Part shown: in pieces, positions 45,321-56,560 of the stretch | How positions within the stretch are numbered: the stretch's first letter is position 1 | How the letters are laid out: each line of letters opens with the position of its first letter | Source of the DNA: Scleroderma bovista | Lineage: Eukaryota > Basidiomycota > Agaricomycetes > Boletales > Sclerodermataceae | Assembly: GCA_037178675.1 (NCBI GenBank) | Contig: JAYMGJ010000453.1 | Span: forward strand, 39,257 to 103,256 | Length of the DNA stretch: 64,000 nucleotides | Reading direction: 5' to 3' | Position numbers and translations under genes: made by a program | Notes under the pieces: generated by a model | Told to the model about the DNA's origin: nothing | What the model saw: the letters and a program-made list of their open reading frames with translations, nothing else | Databases searched by the model: none

Positions 45321-46412
45321 ATCTACAGAAGGTATTTGCACAGATTCACCAGATATGCTGACCCTTGGCTCCTCAACATGAATTCAGCCTGTACTTTGGT
45401 CCTCTTTCAGCTGAGGCAAAACAGGTGAGTCTGTATAACAGTTGATTCAAATATTGGTCAAATTGATTGTTGCCTTATAGAAATACAAAGATGAATATAA
45501 ATGGCTTGTTACAAATGGGTGTTGTGGGAGGAGGGAGAGTGGTGGTGACGAGAAAGCATGATATGATGGGCCGGAGCAGGAATGGCAGGTGATGGGCAGG
45601 GTGTTTGTATTAGATACACATAGCACATAGGATAGCACTGGACCATGGAGAGGGAAGGTGCTAATTCAACTGTTTCAATTCATATCACATCATAGCAATC
45701 TCAAGGGTACAGTGCCCACAGCAGTCCCAGACTCCAAATCAAAGCAAGTTCATTAAATAGGCCAAACAAACTGTGAAATAGAACATTAGATACTAATATG
45801 GCACAAGTGATACATAGTATCTACGAAAAAACATCGGCGAATGTTCATCACAATGTACAATCTTCAGTCTAGTTTGACAGCGAGTAGTCTACCTGCCACA
45901 CATTCAAATACTGTCCCTGGTATCGATACAGTCAGTTCATTAATTCGACAAGAATGGCATTTAAAACTCCCCACCATCTTCATCCTGGCCACTGTGAGAC
46001 GATCCATAGCTGTTGAACGTAGCTCTTATCCTGCCAATGAGCTCTGTGAACTTCTTCGCTTTGAGCTGATGCAATGTGCATAGCGACTTGGTCTCCCAGT
46101 TTAAACATTCTGTGAGCTGTTTCTGGGCGTGACACACATCCCATCTGGCACGAGTGACCTCCAGTAATAATGTGGCTTCCCGATCCTCTGTGCTCACACA
46201 TGAACTCTGCCCTTAAAAGATTAATCAAAATATGTAGGTTTGGATGAAGCTACTACTCACCTTTTCCTTGGAATCCTGGAAGATGTGGTACAGCTCTTGA
46301 AGAAGACTTCCACACTTGAATTGGGAAAAGTCTGAATCATCCAGCCCACGGAACATGGAAGAGGAAAGCATTCTGTAGACCATGCACACTGCATCAAGTT
46401 CAAAAGCATCTG
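45321..46412. other. No recognisable gene; probable 5' region of the Plavaka-type gene
   Basis: Short frames only. The minus strand 45961-46228 encodes about 80 residues with LLEVTRARWDVCHAQKQLTE, which looks protein-like (helical) and may be an exon of an unrecognised minus-strand gene. A continuation may lie at 46257-46380. Nothing else can be supported. Confidence 0.35.
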
Positions 46413-47870
46413 GTGACAGAAATAGCCGACAGATTCTGCACTCCTACATCTGCAATTCCCCGCTGTCCAAATTGTGGAAGAGGGGGCTTCAAAGATGATG
46501 TGGCAGTTGCCAAGCACATGAGCCAACCACAATCTGGGTGCAATTCCTGGCTCGATGACCTTGTCCGCATACAGGCACACTCGGCACAGCAACCATGCGA
46601 TTTGGACTTGGATGCTATACAATCAGGAGAAGGACATAGATGCTGGAGCATTAGATTCAAGTGGAAACACTGAGTATTTTCTGGATGCCGCTCATGTATA
46701 CAATGGTGGTTTTACCTTCATGGATCAATTTGATGCAGACCTGTTCAGCGCGCTAAGGAAGACAAACTTCTACTATCCCTTTGCTTCCCAGCAGGATTGG
46801 GAGCTAGGATCCTGGCTTTTATGGTCTGGTCTGAGTCTTGTTGCTATTGTCAAGTTTCTCTCACTTGAACTGGTACGTCAGTCACATCACTTGTCTAGGC
46901 ATCTAACTATTTTCCAGGTCAGAAGTCTTCCGCTTTCCTTCACAACTGCCAAGGAGCTTCGTGGATGGGCTGAATTGCTGCCATCCAGCCTGCATTGGAA
47001 CTCGAAGGTAATCCCCACTGCATTCCCAACTAAGTCACCAGTGATCCTGTACTGGCGTGATCTGCTAGAATGTATCGCCACCATTCTCAACAACCCTCTC
47101 TTTCGCAGGTTGATTGAATTTCACCCATATAAGGAGTATTTGCTACCCACCATGTGCCAGAGGTATTCAGAGTGGATTACTGGCGATGACGCTTGGAATA
47201 TGCAGGTGCATCACATTTGTTTCATGGGCTTCTGGGATGTGAACAATGTCTATCTAGTCTTAGCTCCCAAAGGGTGCAATGCTCTTGGGAACTATTCTCT
47301 CATCAGACAAGACCAACATATCATCTATGACTGGTGACCATGTTGCTCACCCTCTCCTTATCGGAATTGCCAATATCAAGATGTCTACTCACTTAAAGCT
47401 TTCATCCAATGCATTCATGCTTACAGCCCTACTCCTGGTTTCAAAATTTGTCCATGAGAACAAGCGCATGCGCAGTGTCCTCGAAGATAGGCTCATTCAC
47501 AAGTGCTTGGATATTGGCCTTGAGCCTGTCAAGACTGCCATGCGCCTCGGTGTCATGATGTCAGATCCTGATGGTCACAGCCGGTATTGCTTCACTCCCC
47601 TTGTCAGATATATCATGGACATGCTGGAAGCTGCTATGCTTGCAGCTGTTGGGGGAAAGACTTCCCCTGTTACTATGGCTATGTACAAGCAATTTGGTGA
47701 CCCTTTTCGACACGAACCACATACTGCATCCACAACCCTCGCACAAATGTCTGTTGTCAAATTGAAAGTAGATCCTCAGGATATTCAAGTGTTCTTTCGG
47801 GAGGCCCAGAAGTTTCATCTGAATGGTGTACATGAGCCATTCTGGAGGAACATGCTATTGTCTTGCCTGG
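46413..47870 (+). pseudogene. Plavaka-type transposase, interrupted
   Basis: The N-terminus has a C2H2-like finger (RCPNCGRGGFKDD, KHMSQPQSGC). After a 1-nt frameshift near 46620 it reads FDADLFSALRKTNFYYPFAS, DWELGSWLLWSGLSL and then, across the intron 46873-46917, SLPLSFTTAKELRGWAELLP. VILYWRDLLECIATILNN, SEWITGDDAWNM follow, then the intron 47206-47273 and GAMLLGTILSSDKTNISSMT, AHPLLIGIANI, VHENKRMRSVLEDRLIHKC and YKQFGDPFRHEPHTASTTLA. I recognise this order as the Plavaka family (CACTA-related) of basidiomycetes. It ends in EPFWRNMLLSC, where a family-1 element (copy D) is inserted. The rest of the gene is not found. Confidence 0.8.
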
Positions 47871-49505
47871 TGTCACACACCAAACAGGTTTGGTACAGTG
47901 AACATGGAAGATAACACCTATATCAAATGATCCTTATGTGAAGGATAAGCACGACGGACCCTCATTGTAGCCATCTATCGCACAAGAAGACTATCCTGAT
48001 GCAAGAGATGAATGCCAATGCTGACAGTCATCCCTTGCACGAGAACCACCAAGAAGCAGAAGAAACTGAAGGAATAATGTCAATTATGGTATGAGAAAGG
48101 AATGCACACATTTGCAGTCCAACTCCCATACCAGAATGATCAAAGAAGCCAAAGAATTGATGGAGAAACAAAGGAGAAAGAGAAGAAATGATTTTTAGCA
48201 CCCAAATGTCATTTTTAGGCGCCCAGTGCCGGCATTCCGATATTTGAATAGCTCCATTGTTTCTGAAGCTATTAGACAGTGACTATACTGTCAGAGAGCC
48301 TAGAACGTGGTCTATCTGCCTGTCAAGTTCCGATGCAAATCTGTTCATTTCCCACAGAGATATTCTCCCCGCAATCCAGACGTTCGCTTCATCGCTCACT
48401 ATGGAGTCCATATTTTCTCTGGATCATTTCTCTGCTATTGCTGCAGATCTCCACTATGTCCTGCTCTTAGGACAGCCTCTCCCAGAGTTCCCGTGCACTG
48501 CCTGGCACATATCTTCCCAGCCTGCTCCCTCAGTCCCTCTCATTCTCAGTCAGCGCGTTCTCCTCGTCAGTCCTGCGTCAAGGACGTACTTTTGTCATCT
48601 TAGGTCTATTGTCAAGCTTGAGAAGTCTTCTCTGGTTGTCTCTGTGTCCCCTGAGCCCTCAGCCTATGGTCTCTTCCTCCCAGATACTTGCCATGTCCAT
48701 CTTCCTCTGTTGTTCGTCTCACTTCCCTGTATGCATCGAATTCAGTACTCTATCCGCTTCCCTACTTTCAGACAACGTCCCCCAGCACCGTGACAGTTAT
48801 TCCCCCACTTTAGTGCTATTAGGAAGAAGAACCCTCTCTCGTTCTTTCCCAGAAGAGAGCTCGTCAAGGGAGCCCATGGTTGCACTTCAGCGGCGCTAGA
48901 ACACATGCACTATACCTTAGTGTATGCTGACCCCCCAAAAGACCTCTGGACCCCTGGTACCCTTCTTGTGGCTGTTTTGACTCGGATCAATCCCCCTATT
49001 AATCCCAGATCTTCCCCATTGTTGTCCCATCAAATTCCTGATGGTACACAGCCCCCCATCAAACTTCTTAGGCTGTGCATCAATGACTCCTTCTGCTGTG
49101 CAGTGACTCATCCCTTGCTTACTGATGCTCTCTTGTCATCAGTATTACTCTATCCCTTTCGCATTTTTGGTATATTACTCAGCTGATGACTCACTCCCTT
49201 ACCAATCAATCTTGTCATGCAGCTTACTCATTCCTTTACTCAGCAGCTTATTCATGCTTCCTATGCTTACTCATTCCTGCTTATCCCTTGCTTACTGATC
49301 GCTTACAAACCCCTTACAAAGCTCTTACCAATCCCTTACCAATCCTTGACAAATTCTGCTTACTTCCTTCTCTTTTTGTACTTTAATGCTGTGCCCCCCC
49401 ATGTATTTAAACCCCTGGGCTCAGCCCAGTGAGAAGAGACCCAATTGCACGAAATTATCCCTCTCTCAGACTCTCTCAATCAGTATCCCTTCAGTTCTTG
49501 ACTCC
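47871..49505 (+). mobile_element. LTR-like family 1, 3'-truncated copy D
   Basis: Starts TGTCACACACCAAACAGG directly after CTGG (47867-47870), a decayed CCGG target, within the Plavaka-type gene. It matches copy C to ctctctcaatcagtatccc and stops near 49505, losing the last ~540 bp. TATTTAAACCCCTGGGCTC near 49404 is present. Confidence 0.8.
48401..48793 (+). CDS. Conserved short ORF of family-1 element (copy D)
   Basis: 130 codons plus stop, same start and length as copies B and C: MESIFSLDHFSAIAADLHYV to FRQRPPAP. The open frame extends upstream to 48257 (178 codons in all), with RTWSICLSSSDANLFISHRD before the conserved ATG, so a longer protein is possible if a non-ATG start or splice is used. 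No known domain. Confidence 0.45.
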   Translation: MESIFSLDHFSAIAADLHYVLLLGQPLPEFPCTAWHISSQPAPSVPLILSQRVLLVSPASRTYFCHLRSIVKLEKSSLVVSVSPEPSAYGLFLPDTCHVHLPLLFVSLPCMHRIQYSIRFPTFRQRPPAP

Positions 49506-50535
49506 TCGATGCTTATCACCTCGTTCCCGTTCCAGGTAATCCAACTGAAATGGAATATGAATTACAATGTGTCCCTGATTGTCCATATCCTTTCGCATCA
49601 GGGATTGGTGCTGTCTTGGTCACTGAGGTACTTGCGGATGGTGTAACAAAGGCATTTTCCATCGTTGTGAGTGATTATGTTTGTGATGGTATCAAATCTT
49701 CGACTGTGCAGTATGATTGTTCCATTAATCAGCTATTTGTGTGTCATGCTCTAATTTTTTGAATTCCATTCAGGTGCACTTTCAATGGCTCCCGTCCATG
49801 ATGGAGCAACACTCCTCTGCCTAGCACAAATTCTTCTGTTCATTTCTTCGGTACCATCGCGGATGTCAATTCAGCAGGTGCCATTCATATCGACGTCGAG
49901 AACATTGCTATGAATATTGGACCAAATACCAATGAGTCCACTTCATCTCCGAGTTCTAAAGGCTCACCAGTCAAAAGGCGTAAATTCAATGGCATTGCAA
50001 TGAATGTTCCGAAGTCGGTATCTTTTTTTGGACTTCCTTGACTCTTTTCAATTTAAATCATGACTCTTTTTAGGACACTGTCTTCGCACCAAAATATCCC
50101 ATCATTGCCAACACCTAACGCAGAATCTTCAAGCTCAATACCAAGATGGCCTATGCCTTCCCCCTCTCGACCCCTACCCATTGGTGCTACCCCTTTGCTC
50201 TCATCATCATCATCATCATCTGACACTATGGTCACAGCACCATCCTCAACACCTAGCACTCTTCCCTCACCGGTTTCTGGCATAGCCACACTGTTTGCAC
50301 ATCCATTTGTCTATATTTGAATATGTTTGTTAATGTTGTCGCATCTAGTGATCCAAGTGTTCGCTCACATGAGCTCTCCACTACTTCCCCTCTGTCTGAT
50401 GAAATGCAATCTCCTGTTGATCCTCCGCGTACATCCACTTCAAGTCCTCCTCCCATGCCAGCAATGCCAGCATTGCCTTCATTCAAAGCTCGTGGTAAAT
50501 GAAAGGCTGCTGTCCCAAAAGATGTCGAATAAGTA
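49506..50535 (+). CDS. Unrecognised Ser/Pro-rich gene or gene remnant
   Basis: Pieces of plausible coding sequence are: 49533-49690 (EMEYELQCVPDCPYPFASGI, GAVLVTEVLADGVTKAFSIV); 49790-50020 (NSSVHFFGTIADVNSAGAIH, DVENIAMNIGPN, SPVKRRKFNGIAMNV, a nuclear-localisation-like basic cluster); and 50085-50535, rich in Ser, Pro and Thr. An intron gtatct...tttttag fits 50018-50074. A TGA at about 49798 interrupts the second piece. I do not recognise the family. The gene may continue an interrupted gene cut by copy D. Confidence 0.35.
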
Positions 50536-52436
50536 CTTGGCTGGGTTCTCATTTTGCCTCGTCTTCCTTTAAATGTTATTTTGGGTCTATATTCATGTCA
50601 AATGTTGTTCTCTTTCAGTATGTAATATGTAATCTGTACTCGTAATACATATGTAGTGTCATATGATCATGTTCTCATGTCAGTTACAATACTGCATGGA
50701 TACTTTGAAAAACTGTTAAGTATAGTAAAATACATGTGTATGGGGTGCAGGCACACAGAACATACACACAGGGATGCATGGCATTGCAGACCATGCAAAT
50801 ATGACCAGAAATACACTGGAACACGTCAGTACATGTCCACTAAAGCCAAAACTGCCAAACTGACCTATTGGGAGCACAAGGTAATGCGCAAATGAAGCGG
50901 ATGGACTCAAAAAAAGGAACACTGAGTGTCCCCTATGATACACGTACATCAAATGAAGTCAAGAATGGCAAACTCACCTACTATAGGACTCGTAATTGAA
51001 AGAGCCAGCTTAGTGCTCTGGATGATAGAAACACTATAGTACCCATGTGTTCAAAAATACCTTGATGAGTACGAACTGTCTGTGAGTATGGGGGCCAGAT
51101 CAGCCACACTCCAACACTCACAGATTTACCCACTGTGCAGAATTCTACTACTGCTAAAATATGATGGGTACTAAATGGATCAAAGTTCAGTGCCACCTTC
51201 AAAAGTTTGATAATTTGCCACCCATACCCTCATCTGTACGACCCTTGACACTGTATGCAAGTAGTATGGGCTACACTTTCATCATCAAATTCTAATCCAT
51301 ATCTGTCCCCAATGGTACCCTGACCCATTCATTTCCCTGTTCAATATGGAATCAGATGAGACATCTATTGATTGAGTTTGTTAGCTGTTCCGAAGGTTTA
51401 AAACTGTAATTTCACTAGGCAAGAGCACGGGTTCGGGGAATCCGGATGGGTTGCAGGTTCGGGTCCTATGCAGGTCGGGTGTGAGTTGGGATTTGTGGAC
51501 CCGTGCCAAACCCGTACCCAACCCATACCCAACCCAGAATGGAAATTGCGGCAGTGTCATTCGACCACGCTGCATTGTGCACTGCCACTGCCACTGCTTG
51601 CAAGGTAAGTCCTCACTGTGGGACTCAACTGACTCATTCAGGTTCATCTGCACTCCCTCAGCGCCATAAAAGGTAAGTCTTCTCGAGCTGATCTGTATGC
51701 TGACTCTCATAAGTAGCGGTGACGCCAACCACACCATCACCACCACCTCGAACACCACCATCACCACCTCCCCCCTCAACCACCACATTGACCACGACCA
51801 CAGTCATGAACATCGGCGACGACACCACCCACCATTAACATGACGACACCGACCATGACGACAACAGCCACAGCCACCACTAGCATTGTCGACGGTGACA
51901 ACACCAACCACAACTCCTGTACAAAGACTAACTCTACTAGCATCCCAACATCAGCGATGACCTAAAGAAGACATTTCAAACTTACCACTAATCATGAATC
52001 CCCCGGTTCTTCAAGGTATCATGGCATTAGTTCAAATCTATCAGGGCCAAGAAAGTTTGATACAGATACTCGTAAATCAGAGAACACCAATAATGGCAAC
52101 CAAACTAGCACACTAATCTGCCTATATCATTCACATGGAATCACGCAATTGTGCACACACCAATGCATGAATGGATTAACCCAATTCATAGTATGAAGCA
52201 TGTGCTACGTGAATACAAAAGTACAGCATCCAAAAATGCTTTCTGTCATAGTACAAGCATGCTACGCAAACATGTCCATTTAGGTTGTCCACTGTCCATG
52301 CCATCTGAACATATAAAGTCCTTCTGACAGCATTGAAATGAGCAATTCAATTTCTATTGCTTGATGTAAGTAAAATGGTGAAAGGCTTATTACTCACATG
52401 TCTCATGTGTGCAAATGTAGTGTGTACTATTAGAAA
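50536..52436. other. No recognisable gene; two short repeat tracts
   Basis: 50536-51420 is AT-rich without a supported gene. 51425-51545 has gggttcggg/ggttgcaggttcgggtcc, then acccgtacccaacccatacc, a telomere-like but irregular tract. 51715-51920 is ACC/ACA/GAC simple sequence (caccaccacctcgaacacca). The remainder to 52436 may contain the left end of the Helitron, which I could not define. Confidence 0.5.
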
Positions 52437-53821
52437 ATGTCTCAACAACCAACTTGGCAAATAGGCCTGATATCTAGTACAAAACTATCCTGGGGATGTG
52501 AACGTGCGGGTCAGAGTCACAAGTGTCGTACCTGTGGTATTCCCCTTCTCACTGGCGAGCGTCCTGGTTTCTGCTGTGGGCCTGGAGGCTCAAAATATCA
52601 TGAGGTCCCTCCCCTTCCACCACTTCCTATCCAATATCATGTCTTCCTCAATCACCCAGACATTTCCCACTACTCTCGCATACTTAATCTCATTTTCTCA
52701 TTTGCGGCTTTGGAGACATCACATGCGTTTCCGACCACTGAGGGACCTCCAGGCTTTCTTGCAATTCAAGGCTGAGTCTATCATCGTGTGCGCCCAACTC
52801 ATGCAAATTCTGCTATCCGCTGGCTTTTGTATGACGGTTTCATGCAAAACATACCATATCCGGCATGGGCTGCTTTGCTCCCACCTCCGTGGATAGACAC
52901 TATGCGCCACGCTTTGCAGGGCACTAATCCGTTTGTAACTGCGCTTCAACACTATAACGCTGTTTCAACACACTACCCAAATGCTGAGCTCATCCTACAT
53001 GATTCAGGAGCTGCAGAAATTGCTGCTATTATGTCTTATGACAATACAACTCAATCTCAAGTGAAAGCCAGGCGCCTGATTATCTCTCGTCAATCAGGAA
53101 CAAATCAGGCCATTCCAACTGTTAGTCGCCTCTGGGAACCACTAGCATACCCTCTTCTCTTCCCTCATGGGACTTTAGGTTGGGGGTTGTTCAGCAACCA
53201 CCATCATCTTACCCACTCTGTTGGTAACAACGACGATGGTGTTGATGCAATCACCACTCAGATGTGGTACTATCATGCACGAATTTTACGTGAAGAACAC
53301 TTTCGAATCTTTGGTCGTGTCACAAATGAATACATTGTCAACATGTTCAGCCGTGACCTGGAATGCAGACTTAACTACATACGAACAAATCAATTGCGCT
53401 TGCGACGAGATGATGCAGCTCTAATGGATGTACCAGACATTGAACCCTGCGAGAACATTTACCTTCCAGCTTCATTTCTCGGCTTCTAGATGTTGGGCTT
53501 CAAACCAAATAGCTGATTCTTTGGCAATTGCTGCAGCAAAAGGAAACCCAACGTTCTTCATTACCATGACATGTAATTCAAACTGGCCTGAAATCCAGTC
53601 ACAACTCCGTCCTGGACAGGATTTCACAGACATCCCTGTTGTCGTTGTTCGAGTTTTCAAGCGCAAACTTGCACTTCTGCTACAAACTTTGAAATCTATG
53701 TTTCCTCAGGCTGGCCAACTACTATTGCATACACTCCATTGAATTTCAGAAGCGTGGACTGCCTCATACCCACATTCTCGTGAAATATGCAAGTGACTGT
53801 ATCCATCCAGACGACATCAAT
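52437..53821 (+). pseudogene. Helitron Rep/helicase, N-terminal part
   Basis: Starts MSQQPTWQIG; Cys ribbon HKCRTCGIPLLTGERPGFCC; Helitron N domain (VRPTHANSAIRWLLYDGF, PTVSRLWEPLAYPLLFPHG, QMWYYHARILREEHFRIFGR). The Rep region follows with FFITMTCNSNWPEI and the HUH motif in KRGLPHTHILVKY. Breaks: TGA at 52773-52775 within AIQG-VYHRV (probably CGA to TGA), a +1 frameshift near 53484 (LG then SRCWASNQIA), and another near 53715-53730 before the HUH motif. Reading stops at HPDDIN, where the fold-back element is inserted; the frame continues after it. Confidence 0.85.
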
Positions 53822-54548
53822 AGGGAGGCTCAGAGTAGTCGCAGTTGCAGTTGCAGTCCCATGTGACTTGCCATATCGAGGCATAGCGTATTATCTAATG
53901 TCGAAGGTTTGGTCAGAGTGCAAATATTCAATATGAAAACTTTCGAGTAGGATTGACTACCAAATAATGCTAATAAGTTGTGTACAAAAAAGTGCTAAAT
54001 ACAAAGGGAGAATACATGAGTGTGTACCATTGAAATGGAGCAAATGAGGAGCCAAGATGGAGCCAAAAAAAGAGTGTGCATGGGGGGGCTCAAACTGACA
54101 CCTTAGGTAAAAAGAAGAGGGACATCAACCATTACGCCATCAGGCCATGGATAGTATCATCGTCAACGTAAATATGACTGAATGCTTAAAGGTCATATTT
54201 ACGTTGTTGATGATGATATCGTTGTGTTTATAGTCTAATGGTTGACGTCCCTCTTCTTTTTACCTAAGGTGTCAGTTTGAGCCCCCCCATGCACACTCTT
54301 TTTTTGGCTCCATCTTGGCTCCTCATTTGCTCCATTTCAATGGTACACACTCATGTATCCTCCCTTTGTATTTAGCACTTTTTTGTACACAACTTATTAG
54401 CATTATTTGGTAGTCAATCCTACTCGAAAGTTTTCGTACTGAATATTTGCACTCCGACCAAACCTTCGACATTAGATAATACGCTATGCCTCGATATGGC
54501 AAGTCACGTGAGACTGCGACTGCGACTGCGACTACTCTGAGCCTCCCT
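53822..54548. mobile_element. 727-bp fold-back (MITE-like) element with ~355-bp arms
   Basis: Two long, nearly identical inverted arms (about 53822-54180 and 54193-54548) around a ~13-nt loop. Ends are AGGGAGGCTCAGAGTAGTCG and its complement. The Helitron coding sequence resumes after a 3-bp duplication AAT (53819-53821 and 54549-54551), restoring ATC AAT TCT. The arms carry subterminal gcagttgcagttgcag / ctgcgactgcgactgcga repeats and a tRNA-like stretch with an A-box-like tgg.gtaatgg and B-box-like gtttgagcccc. The transcript would form a very long hairpin. The superfamily is unknown to me. Confidence 0.9.
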
Positions 54549-56560
54549 AATTCTGTTGTTTCTGCTGAAGTCCCTGATGACCCCAATGATGCTTTATTAG
54601 TCAACACCTTCATGTGCCACAATCATCCCACACCGAATCGACCACCTTTGAAATACTGTCAATATGAATTGCCTGACGGAACTAGAGCATGTCGTTTCAA
54701 GTACCCCCATCCTTTACAGCCTATGACTACCATTGATACTGATGGTCGCATTCACTATCGACGACACAGACCAGGAGATGAAATAATAGTACCACACTGT
54801 CTCCCATTACTACGAAAGTTTCAGTGCCACATCAATTTCGAGGTCGCCAACACATCCCACATATTTCAATACCTCTTCAAATACATACATAAAGGTATGT
54901 TTTCTGTAACATATACCATTACATTGTTATGTATCATTCCCTAGGTCCTGACCATACACGTTATCGTGTACAGGACCCTAGTCCTGACAACAGAATTGAT
55001 GAAATTGAAGACTATTGGGATGCTTGGTACCTCTCGGCAGGTGAAGCTACATGGCGGATTCTCGGTTTTCACGTCACAAAAAAGGATCCTGCTGTCACAT
55101 CACTTCCAATACACCTCCCTGAATCACGGTCAAACTATCAATATCTACGCACAAATGATACTGCGAGCACACTCTCACTGCTCAATCGATACTTTCAACG
55201 ACCTATAGGATACTTTACAGATACATCTGGCATTCGGCGAGCATTTTCAGACCTACCATATGCAGAATACTTCACCTTATTCCGACTTACTCGTTTTGAC
55301 AATCGAAACTCAACGGATTGCCGCTACTTTGATGAATCTCCTTCTAATCCACACACCCAGTCTTGTATGCATGTTGTCCAGAGAGATGCCACGCACCCCC
55401 ATCTCAGCCGAATAAATGCTGTCCGTCCATCGCAAGGAGACCTCTTTTACTTGCATGCAATCTTGCAATCTCGACCAGCACTATCGTTTCTGGATGCACG
55501 CACCGTCAATGGTCTCATATATGAAACATTCCAAGAAGCGGCCATCGCATTAGGCCTCTTTGCTGATCAGAATGAAGCACAGTACGCTATACAAGAGGCA
55601 ATCAACACTCTTGCTACCCCTCGACAGCTTCGACAACTTTTTGTTCACCTCCTCATCAACGACTGTATCCTGGCACCTATTGACATCTGGACAAGATACC
55701 AACAACATATGGCACACGACTTTACTCTCCAATTCGGCCTCAATATGGACCTTGGACTGAACCGTGCACTAGAGGAACTCAATAAGTCACTCGAAGAACA
55801 TGGAAAGTCACTTTCATTTTATGGGTTGCCAGAGCCCCTTAACGTTCACTGCTGAAGTCCGACATGAACTGGAGCGATGGGGGCGTGACCCAATTGGTCT
55901 TCGTAATCGTGCTGCTACAGCTGTTGCACTCATGACACATGAGCAGCGGTTTATCTACAATTAAATCATGTCTTCTGTACTCGAAAAAGAGTCCCTCCTT
56001 GCCTTTATTGATGGCAAAGCCGGTCGAGGCAAAACCTTCCTCATCAATGCAATATGTGATAAGGTTCGCTCTCTCGGGCGCATTGTCATTCCGACTGCAA
56101 CTGCAGCATTCGCAGCCCAGCTCTACCCAGGTGGGCGTACCACGCACTCTGCCTTCAAGGTCTATTCATGTCCTCCTTTGTCTGTACTCCACACTAACTT
56201 AATACGCATCACATTAGGTTCCAGTAAATGATAAGAACGAAATGCTTCTATCGCCCATCAAACCCACTGATCCGCGTGGAGAACTAATAAAAGAAGCCTC
56301 TGTTATTATTTGGGATGAAGGGCCAATGGTGAACCGTGCTGTTCTTGCATGTGTCGAGGAAGTATGTCGAACTGTCATGGAATGCGATCTACCATTTGGC
56401 GGTAAAATTATCATTATACTTGGTGATTTCCGCCAGACGTGTCCTGTTATCCGTGGTGGAACCCGTGCACAAGTCGTCGAAGCTTCAATAAAATCCTCTC
56501 CCTTATGGGAATTGTTCACCATTTACCGACTCACGATTCACCTGTATGGCACCACTTATG
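54549..56560 (+). pseudogene. Helitron Rep/helicase, middle part and helicase start
   Basis: Continues VVSAEVPDDPNDALL, CRFKYPHPLQ, then the Rep tyrosines in IFQYLFKYIHKG, intron 54895-54944 joining HK to GPDHTRY, then YWDAWYLSAGEATWRILGFH, ENS-like middle domain, LLINDCILAPIDIW. A frameshift near 55832 and a TAA near 55960 precede the helicase: Walker A DGKAGRGKTFL, intron 56160-56217, Walker B IIWDEGPM, then GDFRQTCPVI. The remaining helicase motifs are absent after about 56560. The gene cannot make a functional protein. Confidence 0.85.

Larger units (their letters stand above)
52437..56560 (+). mobile_element. Degenerate Helitron, 3'-truncated
   Basis: The order zinc ribbon, Helitron-like N domain, HUH Rep domain and Pif1-type helicase start identifies a Helitron. 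It is interrupted by a 727-bp fold-back element (53822-54548), has several stops and frameshifts, and ends in the middle of the helicase near 56560. Terminal TC and CTRR-hairpin ends could not be located. Confidence 0.85.

Noticed and set aside
51425..51545. Telomeric repeat tract
   Set aside because: The acccgtacccaaccc words are irregular, differ from the fungal TTAGGG repeat and are internal.
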